The notes below the pieces were generated by a model. That model saw only the letters and a list, made by a program, of their open reading frames with translations. It ran no database searches and had not been told where the DNA came from. A DNA stretch of 10,168 nt from Zelonia costaricensis (lineage: Eukaryota > Euglenozoa > Kinetoplastea > Trypanosomatida > Trypanosomatidae), in contig JASAOO010002811.1 of assembly GCA_030849075.1 (NCBI GenBank), positions 1 to 10,168 on the forward strand. Reading direction: 5' to 3'. Numbering within the stretch: position 1 is the stretch's first letter; the number at the start of each line of letters is the position of its first letter. Below, piece after piece: positions 1 through 6,678 of the stretch. A program made the position numbers and the translations under genes.

Positions 1-1
1 T

Positions 2-868
2 GGCAGCTGCGTGAGCATCCTCGACGGCCTCAACACGTGCCCTTGTCTGGAGTCGGTTGACTTCTTCTCGTGCCTTGAGCTGACATCCTTGGCGCCGCTG
101 GCAGGGGCACCAAGGCTAACGGGCATCGACGCGAAAAGCAGCGGCGTGCGCGAGTTCGCCGCTCTCAACACCTGTCCGCTCCTCGACTCGGTCGACTTCA
201 CGTACTGCTCCGAGCTGCGGAGCCTGTCTCCGCTGGCAGGCGCGCCGGGGCTCCGGACGATACGGGCTGTCGAAAGCGGGGCGTACAACATCGACGACCT
301 CCACACGTGTCCGCTTTTGAAGTCGGTGGAGCTCAGCTCCTGCAGAGCGCTGAAGAGTCTCGCACCACTCGCGAGAGCACCCGCGCTTCGGACGATCAGG
401 GCATCGCGCAGCAGTGTCGTGGACATGAGCGGTCTCAACACATGTGCGCAGCTCGAAGCAGCCTGTGTCACCCACTGCAGCGAGCTGAAGAGCCTGGCGG
501 CGCTTGCAGGGTCACCGGCGCTGCGCACCGTATTGGCTTCTCGGAGCGGTTTGCACGAAATTGATGGCCTCGGCCGCTGTCCGCTTCTCGCAACGGTGGA
601 GTTCGATGACTGCAGCGAGCTCGAGAGCTTGGCACCGCTGGCAGGCGCACCAGCGCTTCGGTCGCTGACAGCCGCTCGCAGCGGAGTGCGGACCATTGAC
701 GGCCTCAGCACATGTCCGCTGCTGGAGTCGGTCGATTTTCGAGGCCGTTCTCAAGTGCGTATTTTGGCACCGCTGGTGGGAGCGCCGAAGTTGAAGGCGG
801 TTTGTGTTTCCCGGCGGTCGGCATATGACACTACTGGTGTACCTCTCGAGGTGCTGCAGTTCGACTGA
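2..868 (+). CDS. Leucine-rich-repeat protein, 5' truncated by the window
   Basis: The frame is open from base 2 and ends at TGA 866-868, so about 288 C-terminal residues are visible and the true start lies to the left. The GTG at 11 is an ordinary internal Val codon. The protein is six near-regular 45-residue units, each holding two LRRs: a Cys-containing one (pattern TCPLLxSVDFxxCSELxSL) and a second one (APLAGAPALRTIxAxRSGV). The Leu and Cys positions recur exactly every 45 residues. The last unit has lost its second Cys and runs into a short non-repeat tail ending EVLQFD. No membrane helix or GPI signal is visible at the C-terminus, so a soluble protein is likely. LRR proteins generally bind other proteins; no partner or catalytic role can be read here. 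Third positions are strongly G/C, as in real trypanosomatid genes. Many LRR proteins of this style are annotated in kinetoplastids, but I cannot name an orthologue. Confidence 0.88.
   Translation, partial: GSCVSILDGLNTCPCLESVDFFSCLELTSLAPLAGAPRLTGIDAKSSGVREFAALNTCPLLDSVDFTYCSELRSLSPLAGAPGLRTIRAVESGAYNIDDLHTCPLLKSVELSSCRALKSLAPLARAPALRTIRASRSSVVDMSGLNTCAQLEAACVTHCSELKSLAALAGSPALRTVLASRSGLHEIDGLGRCPLLATVEFDDCSELESLAPLAGAPALRSLTAARSGVRTIDGLSTCPLLESVDFRGRSQVRILAPLVGAPKLKAVCVSRRSAYDTTGVPLEVLQFD
29..838 (+). repeat. Six tandem 135-nt units encoding double LRRs
   Basis: Units begin at 29, 164, 299, 434, 569 and 704, each exactly 135 nt (45 codons) with no indels between them. Within units the codons around NTCPLL and APLAGAPAL are best kept. 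Exact spacing implies growth by in-frame duplication or unequal crossing-over. The array continues left of the window, because the visible first residues (GSCVSILDG) match the end of a preceding unit. Confidence 0.85.
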
Positions 869-1002
869 CGCGGATGAGAGGTCGATTCTACGGCACCGCT
901 TGAAAGCATCAAATGTTGAACACTAATCTCGCCACCGTTATTGGCGGTCCCTGCGCTGGCTACGCGTGTGTGGTCCGTGGCACCTACAGTTTCCCCACCC
1001 GA

Positions 1003-1110
1003 GCCTCGTTTCTTCTTTCCCTCTTTCGTCTCTGTTTTGTTTTTGTTTTCAGCCTGCATGTGCGTTTTTCCATTTCTTTCGTCCTCTCCCCTCTCCACTC
1101 CGGAGTCGGC
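1003..1110 (+). promoter_or_regulatory. Polypyrimidine tract (possible trans-splicing/polyadenylation signal)
   Basis: A T/C-dominated stretch interrupted by an AG near the TTTTCAGCC sequence. In trypanosomatids such tracts direct spliced-leader addition downstream and polyadenylation upstream. Here no gene follows closely, so it may set the poly(A) site of the LRR transcript or be inert. Confidence 0.35.
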
Positions 1111-1619
1111 TTCGTGCGGTTGCACGTGCCGACGTCACGCGATATCACGTTCTACTCCGTACAGTCACCCAACGTCCTCTTTCACCCAGCTCGTCCTCCT
1201 TTCTTTCTTTGCGCTTTCGTTCCAGGGCTCCACCGCCGAAGGCAGTTTTACGACCTGTGTTTTGCAGAAGGGTGGCTGTGCTCAATCACTCTTGCCTTGT
1301 GCACCTCGTGTGCTTCGTCGCGTTCAGTGCTGTGGTCACGCTCGCTGTGGTGCGTACTTCTGTGCCCCTCATCCACAACCACGGGCTTTGAAATGCCCTC
1401 CTAGTTGAGATTCCGGGCATGTCCAACGCCGCCCTGTATCACCCAAAGGCCAGCCATGTGACCGCGCTGCCCAGCAGCAGGCTCTACGCCGACGCGTAGG
1501 CTCGTGTGGAGGCTGTAGATTTTTGGTTGTTCTCACGTGTTCCCATTGGTTGCCATTGCGCCGCGTGCTGGGCCCATTCCCCCCCTTCCCCCAACGACCA
1601 TCTCGATGGAGCGGTGCCC

Positions 1620-1760
1620 CGGCCTCGCTTTTCTTCACGTTTGTTTTCTGTAGACTCGGCGGCACGTTTTCTTTCTCCCCTCCCTTCCCTTGCGCTTTAC
1701 TTTCATCTTTTTTGCCCCAATGGCTTGTTTTGCTGGTTTCTTTTCTTGCCTCTATTTTCT
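1620..1760 (+). promoter_or_regulatory. Second long T/C-rich tract in the spacer
   Basis: About 140 nt of T- and C-rich DNA on the + strand, of the kind that precedes splice acceptors in kinetoplastids. No open reading frame with coding character follows it, so its role is unknown; it could be a relic of a lost gene's 5' signal. Confidence 0.3.
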
Positions 1761-2738
1761 TCGGCGACTCCAGTGCTCCCGTGTCCTCGCTGATGCCCGC
1801 TAAGCAGCCGCCAGGAGCACCTCCCCTCTCAAACCTGCGCCACGACTGAGCAGTAAACGGGTGACAGTAGTGGACGAGAGTTGGGCTTCGGTGGGTACGA
1901 TCTGCAGTTCGGTACCTGTCCCTTGAAGCAAAGAGGTGTCCTTCCGCTTCGAGTGCGAGCAGAGGACTCGACGCAGGCGCTGCACTTTTCTCGATCTGCA
2001 CTAGCAAAATGCATGGCTTTCGAGCTACTCCAGTCTCCTTGCCGTGCCTTACAGCTGTCAACCGAGCCTCAGCCGCTTCTCACACGCCATTGCGCAAAAA
2101 AAAAAGGACCGGGGGTATGGGGAGGAGGCGATGCAGCCCCCAGAGTGCGGTCCTGTGTGATCTCAACTGTGGGCTTTGCAAAGAAAGAGAGTGCCAGCCA
2201 CCCTGTGCTGGGGCCGATTGTTTTCCAGTTGTGTTGAGTTCGAAACAGGTCCCAGCGTGAAGGAACTTCTGCGGTGAACGCAACGAGAAGTGCAGCGCAG
2301 ACCTCTGCAGCGGCAGTCCACATCGTGCTGAATCGATTTGCTCCACGTTCCTTTCGCTGCTCTCTGGCCAAATGTCCCTTACTTGGAAAACTGAGTTTGC
2401 TTTCGTGGTTTCTTGTCGTGTGGTGTGATAAAGAGCTTAGTAGCCACGGCGCCGTGTGATGGAGTGTCTGTCACAGACTTTGCGGGTCACTTCATCTCCC
2501 TCGGCTGCGCACGTAGGGCTTCTGCGCTTTCCTTTTTTTCTTTACCGTTGTCGGCTAAAGACCCACTGGTTCACGCAGCTGCCCTGACACGTGACCTGAA
2601 GGCCGCGAGGACGTGAGTGAGCCGTACGTAGAGCACCTGTTAGGACACTTCTTTCCGTGCCCGCCTGGGGGAAAAAAAGTAGCGCTCTGTTTGAAGGGAG
2701 AAAATGACGCTGTCAACAATGACGCCACAGTGTGACGC

Positions 2739-2753
2739 GGGGCGGGGGGGGGG
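2739..2753 (+). repeat. G-rich run (G4-C-G10)
   Basis: Four Gs, a C and ten Gs in a row. It is able in principle to form a G-quadruplex and is also a typical place for sequencing length errors. Comparable runs occur inside the decayed element at 4620-4631 (12 G) and just after it at 5129-5138 (10 G). Confidence 0.6.
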
Positions 2754-3003
2754 ACGGCCAAACGGTTGGGCAGGTGTGGGCTGGACCTTGCGCATGCGGT
2801 GCCGCGCGTGACGCTGCTGCCGTCTACATCGCCTTGTGCTGCCCCCCGTGGCGCCCCCTGGTGTCTCAGCAAGGCGTGTTCAGCACACCGCACAGATGCA
2901 AAGGCAGCCAGCACACCGGCGAGGGCTCTCACTCCCGATTCTCTATCATGCGGCTGCGTGTCTTCCTCCATATTGCGGCTACTTGCACGCCTCCGTTTCT
3001 GAG

Positions 3004-3200
3004 CGCGTACGGACGCTGGGGATGCGACCTGTCGCCAACGTTGCATGTCTCTTCCTTTCATGTCTCTCCTCTTTCTCGCTCGCCGGTCCTCGCTACGTTT
3101 CTGTCGGGCTAACCCACACACACACGCACACACACATACACAAACCTCGCATCGCGACTCACATGCCGTTCTCACCTATGCACGCAACACCGCACATCAG
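3004..3200 (+). promoter_or_regulatory. Pyrimidine tract plus AG-free zone ending at candidate splice acceptor 3199-3200
   Basis: A T/C-rich segment (about 3046-3105) is followed by a CA repeat, and no AG dinucleotide occurs from 3004 until the AG at 3199-3200. In trypanosomatid trans-splicing the first AG after the pyrimidine tract is normally used. This would put the acceptor at the 5' edge of the retroelement-like reading frame: an ATG at 3202 would be too close to be used easily, while the in-frame ATG at 3319 would have a leader of about 120 nt. Confidence 0.45.
3115..3142 (+). repeat. (CA)n microsatellite
   Basis: An imperfect CA dinucleotide tract, interrupted by a G and a T. It sits between the pyrimidine tract and the start of the retroelement-like remnant. 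Confidence 0.85.
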
Positions 3201-3201
3201 C

Positions 3202-3925
3202 ATGTCGGCGAAAGCCGCTTGGTGGCCCGCGGGGTTGACCCAAGCTGGTCAGGGTGCGCCGCTCTCACGACGCATCACGTGGCACGAGAGCGGACGATCA
3301 GAGGACGGTGTCTACGCCATGAACAGGGCACGGCAATCGCTCTGGGTGACGGATGTCACCGACGAGTCGCTTCCGTTGCAAGCGGAGATCGACTCGGCCG
3401 TGGCACAGCCCAGCATCCGGGCCAAAGTGACGCAACGCCTCGGCCACTACCGACCCCCCCCCTCTCCCCGACTGTGGCGCCGCGAGCGCGTTGTTCGCCA
3501 ACTTCGCGCAGGTCCTCTTCGGGTTCCATCACGGCCTGATGGTGGACAGCTGCTGGGTCAAGGTCTAAATGCAGGCCGCGTCGCTGATGGACGTCACGAC
3601 GCACGTCATGGGCAACGTCCAAGCGCTCAGCGACGACGCGTCGCAAACGGCGTCGGCCTTGGTGGGGAATGCGACCGACTGGGCCGGGCAGCTGGCACAG
3701 ACCCAGGCCGCGGTGCATCCAGCGGCTTTAAACATGCACTCGGTGGCCTCAGAGGGCCAGCAGCGCGACACGCAGCTGCACTCCATGCTGGCCGCACACA
3801 TGCAGGAGATGCATGCCACTAAGCGGAGGACGACGCCGGAGCTTGCACAGCCTCACCAGCTGCGTAACGACTCCGCGACAGCCCTCGAGCAGGCAGCGCG
3901 GCATTGCCCTCTCCAGAACGCGTAG
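3202..3925 (+). pseudogene. Gag-like first part of the decayed element
   Basis: In frame 1 an ATG at 3202 and another at 3319 (starting MNRARQSLWVTD) lead a well-biased frame up to the C9 run at 3454-3462. There the reading continues one frame on, through AALFANFAQVLFGF to TAA 3566-3568, and then for 118 codons to TAG 3923-3925. The second half is rich in Gln, Ala, His and Met, with heptad-like spacing suggesting an alpha-helical, possibly coiled-coil segment. No zinc knuckle is visible. The Gag label rests on position ahead of an RNase H domain and on composition, not on a recognised motif; it could be another structural ORF of the element. Confidence 0.45.
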
Positions 3926-4688
3926 CTCGCTGGCAACGCCAACGCCGTCGTCGCCCTCCGCGCACAGGTCGAGATGTCCCCGCCCACCACGCAGCCCAGG
4001 GCTCCCAACAGCCACCGCACCTCCGCCGCCGTCACCCCCAACTACCCGTCGACCGCCTGCTCGCGCCTCGGACTGCGACTCCGCCGACAGCTCCGAGTCG
4101 AGCAGCGTGCAGGAGACTGCACCAAGCCCACACGCGTGCGCTTCTCGACTGCCGAAGTCAACGACGACGATGACAGCGAGGTGCATTGCCGCGGCGCGAC
4201 GCGGCGATTTGACTACCCTCGTCCGGAGTCTTGGGGGGTTCTCGTGGGTTCCACACGGGACATGACGCCTCTGCTCCCGGCCATTTGCCAGGCCGCCGTG
4301 GGAGACGCACCCGGCGTCCGCGACTCCCACTACCCGGAGTACGAGCGACCCCGGCAGGTCCTCTGAGCCGCTCTCGAGGGCGTCTACCTGGAGCCCCCAA
4401 TGCTGTCGGCACGCGGCCACCGCACCAAGGCCCCCCCACGTACCCGCTGTGGCTGGTGCTCGGCATGGCGCGGTGTGGGGCCTCCCGTTTTGGCGCTGCG
4501 CAAAGGGGAATTGGTGTACACCTCCGCCACCACCATCCCCGCGACGATCATGCGCGGCATGTCTGCCGTGGAGCGGCAGACGTCGGTTCCGTTCCGGCTC
4601 GACGGCCCGCTCCAGCAGAGGGGGGGGGGGGCGAACTCCCGACGTAAGCAGCGCAGCCGCAGGGGCAAGCGCGGGGCCCAGCCACCGG
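3926..4688 (+). pseudogene. Middle part of the decayed element, function unclear (possible tyrosine-recombinase remnant)
   Basis: Coding bias continues after TAG 3923-3925. An acidic Ser-rich piece in frame 3 (DCDSADSSESSS, near 4065-4120) is followed by a frame-2 piece (VRFSTAEVNDDDDSEV onward) that crosses TGA 4364-4366. Near the C7 run around 4430 the frame appears to slip, giving YPLWLVLGMARCGA in frame 1 and LALRKGELVY back in frame 2. That arrangement recalls box I of tyrosine recombinases (hydrophobic helix, G-x-R-x-G, then L-x-L-x-x-x-E), with the catalytic Arg in MARCG. The matching box II and the Tyr were not located. A G12 run at 4620-4631 again breaks the frame. Treat the recombinase idea as tentative. 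Confidence 0.3.
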
Positions 4689-5072
4689 CCCACAAGGGCA
4701 CCACGCGGTTGCTGGAGGACCAACGCGGTCGCCTTCAGCAAGGCGCGCAGCGCGGCATCTCCTCCGTGCGGTACTCCCGCTCGTCGTTGGAGCAGGGGGG
4801 AGCAACAATAGTGCGGCCGAGACACGTGCCACCGCCGTTGCGCTGGCGGGGCTCCGGCCTCACTTTCCACCCCACCGGGCACGCACCTGCACCTCCACGT
4901 GGATAACACCGCAGACTTCGCGGCTGTTCGCACGCGACGCAAGCGTAGCCTCGCGGTCAGCGCGGGGTCACTCCGACTCGTCCCGTATCTGCAGCAGCAC
5001 CACACTGCCGGTGTGTGTGTGTGTGTGTTGCGTCTACGGAAACCTCGCCGATGCCCCGAGCAACCGACACTG
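4689..5072 (+). pseudogene. RNase H domain remnant of a retroelement
   Basis: Read across frames, the segments line up with the RNase H order. At 4692-4715 (frame 3) TRAPRGCW resembles the first-strand TDASxxGW, with the catalytic Asp replaced by Arg. From about 4755 (frame 2) comes SSVRYSRSSLEQ. At 4801-4866 (frame 1) SNNSAAETRATAVALAGL matches the SNxAELxAxxxAL helix, whose Glu is catalytic (codon 4819-4821). At 4878-5010 (frame 3) LHLHVDNTADFAAVRT matches the strand with the third acidic residue (Asp codon 4902-4904). At 5029-5070 (frame 1) NLADAPSNR matches the final NxADAPSR signature of retroelement RNases H. The frame changes fall at a G6 run, a C-rich stretch near 4870 and the GT repeat at 5011-5028. 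TGA 5071-5073 then closes the frame. In a live element it would degrade RNA of the RNA-DNA hybrid during reverse transcription. Confidence 0.6.
5011..5028 (+). repeat. (GT)9 microsatellite inside the RNase H remnant
   Basis: Nine perfect GT units. The reading frame of the RNase H segments differs on the two sides (frame 3 before, frame 1 after), so repeat-length change is a simple explanation for this break. Confidence 0.85.
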
Positions 5073-5073
5073 A

Positions 5074-6494
5074 CGACACGAGACAAGTGGCGACGTGGGA
5101 GTTCGGCACCCCAGGGTTGGAGTGTCGAGGGGGGGGGGCTGGGATGCCAGCCCCCTGTCGAAGCCCTACAGGCAACAACGAGCACTCCTGCCCTGGTGTG
5201 TGGCCACTGTCGCGGTGTCCGAGACTGCGGCTGGTTGGTTGAGAGACCGGCGATGGGCTCATGGTCGCCGTGGCGACCTACGGTGGATGAGGCGTGCTGC
5301 GATCGATGCACACGTGCTGTAACCTGCGCACCTCATCCTCTACCCTTTCCCATCATAACCACATCCACTCGGTTCGGACAGAGAAGGAGTCCGAAGGCAG
5401 GATGCGCTCGTGTTCTCTTTTTGTCTTCGCTGCTCACACCCGCTCCCTCCCCCACAGCGTCTGCCCGTGTGCCCGTGGCGCTCGTGCTCGCTGCGAGTGG
5501 CCTGGTTTCCATGACAAAAAACAGCAAAGCGTGCGACTGCGTCTCTCTTGTGCGCCGTCTCTTCTACTATTCCTTACCATCGGTCGTGAAGAACACGCGC
5601 CACGCACGGGCACTTACATGCACCTCATGCAGTCCCTCTCCGCACTGGGGTAGAGTGCCATGACGGGCAGCCCACGCGGCACGCATGGATCTTCTCACTC
5701 GCTGGCGACTTCTCTGCGCTCGCTGCGCCGCCTCCCTTCCTCACCTTGGCTCTCCTTCTTTTACTCTCTTACCGTGATACCCAACACGCTGCGGCCGCCC
5801 GCCCCCACCCGAATCCGCTGCTCTTCTCCCCTCCTCCATCACACCCGTGTGCGTCTGCGCAGTTACACTAAGCGAACGCACCCCAGGTCCTCGCCGCAGT
5901 CGACCGCGCACGCCCACACACCCGCCCACGCGCCCCTGCACATCTCACCCGCACCAACCCCCATCCCCTGCATACGCCTGCATCTGCGCATCCCCGTACG
6001 ATCCCTCCGCTACTTTCACCGCATCCCAGCCTCTCCCTCTGACAGTCCGCTGTCCCGCATCTCAGCTCGAAGACGCGACACACCAGTGAGCCGCCGCAAC
6101 GTGCGTGGATCTGCGGTGAGTTGCACTACGTGCAGCGGTTTCTTCACGTCCCCCTCCCCCCACCTGCCCCCTCCCTGCCGGCCGCGACCGTGCCGCTTTC
6201 CTCTTCGCTCTCCCCCCGCCCGTGCCGGTTACTGGCGTCCACCTTGTGCGGAGACGCAAGCAGGCCCACGCCCAACCCCAGACAGCGGCCCGCTCACCCC
6301 CTCCCCCAGCAGTCGTGTCGCGTAGGTGCCCGCCTCCCCTCCTTCTCTGTGTCCCCTGCCTCTTCTCCCCGTGTTCATTTGCGTGGCCTCTTCTTGCCTC
6401 CCCTCCCCTCCCCTCTTCTCTCCTCGCTGCACCCCTCGCGCGTGTGCACAAGTCCGTGCTCGCTTCTTTGCTTGTGTTGCACTCCGCGCGCACA
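5074..6494. other. Intergenic region, C-rich, no gene seen
   Basis: About 1.4 kb between the element remnant and the splice signals of the surface-protein gene. Open frames here are low-complexity (Pro/Ser/Arg/His-rich) and without repeated or family-like features. A G10 run lies at 5129-5138 and several T/C tracts occur (about 5740-5770 and 6140-6215). From about 6340 to 6440 the + strand is almost pure pyrimidine, and an AG at 6451-6452 could serve as an alternative distal splice acceptor for the next gene. Confidence 0.65.
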
Positions 6495-6594
6495 CGTCCG
6501 GCTCCCTCCCCGCCCCCTCCCCGCTTCTCCCAACTCCGCTGCCGTGTCGAGTGCACGCGTGCCTCTTCCCCGCTCCTCTCTCGCTCTCTCGAAG
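6495..6594 (+). promoter_or_regulatory. Polypyrimidine tract and splice acceptors for the surface-protein gene
   Basis: C/T-rich runs at about 6500-6545 and 6560-6590 are followed by AG at 6550-6551 and 6593-6594. Use of these would leave 5' leaders of about 127 or 84 nt before the ATG at 6679, a normal length in Leishmania. Which AG is used cannot be told from sequence alone. Confidence 0.5.
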
Positions 6595-6678
6595 GTTCTC
6601 ACCCGCCACCCCCACCTGCGCAGTGGCCCACCACCACCAGCACAACGCACTGCACCTTCTCTACTCCTCACCAGGGCC

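Larger units (their letters stand above)
869..3200. other. Gene-free intergenic region, pyrimidine-rich
   Basis: I see no supportable gene in these 2.3 kb. Open frames on both strands are short, low-complexity and lack the third-position G/C bias or periodicity of the neighbouring genes. The region should hold the 3' UTR of the LRR gene and spacer sequence. It contains long T/C tracts (about 1003-1110 and 1620-1760, with smaller ones near 2523-2545), an A10 run at 2096-2105 and a G-rich run at 2739-2753. Degenerate SIDER-type retroposons are common in Leishmania 3' UTRs; none could be recognised by eye. Confidence 0.7.
3202..5073 (+). pseudogene. Decayed retroelement-like gene (Gag-like part, unclear middle, RNase H)
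   Basis: Coding character (G/C-rich third positions, sensible composition) runs through this stretch but switches frame repeatedly and meets three in-frame stops: TAA 3566-3568, TAG 3923-3925 and TGA 4364-4366. The order is: frame 1 from 3202 to the C9 run at 3454-3462; frame 2 to about 3980; frame 3 over an acidic Ser-rich piece near 4065-4120; frame 2 again from about 4135; and an RNase H domain in mixed frames at the end. RNase H following a Gag-like first part points to a retrotransposon. Kinetoplastid tyrosine-recombinase elements (VIPER, TATE) are the closest match in general plan, with slow non-LTR relics as an alternative. No reverse transcriptase motif (YxDD-like) was found, so an internal deletion is likely. 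It is not expected to make a working protein. The decay could in part be assembly error at homopolymers, but the three stops argue for real decay. Confidence 0.6.

Noticed and set aside
1484..1499. Six-bp hairpin CTACGC/GCGTAG
   Set aside because: Stems of this size are expected many times by chance in 10 kb and nothing else lies beside it.
2225..2260. TTCGAAA resembling a tRNA T-loop
   Set aside because: The flanking bases do not pair into a T-stem and no acceptor or anticodon arm is found around it.
2555..3175. A 206-codon minus-strand open frame
   Set aside because: It includes the CA repeat read as VCVCV and otherwise shows Arg/Ser-rich low complexity without coding bias.
3749..5311. 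A 520-codon open frame on the minus strand opposite the element remnant
   Set aside because: It lies exactly over the + strand stretch that shows coding bias and RNase H motifs; its own translation is Arg/His/Gly-rich with no domain features, as expected from the antisense of GC-rich coding DNA.
6121..6678. A 186-residue N-terminal extension of the first surface-protein gene
   Set aside because: The upstream part is Pro/Ser/Arg-rich, contains the splice acceptor signals and would bury the signal peptide; homology with the second copy begins at about the ATG 6679.
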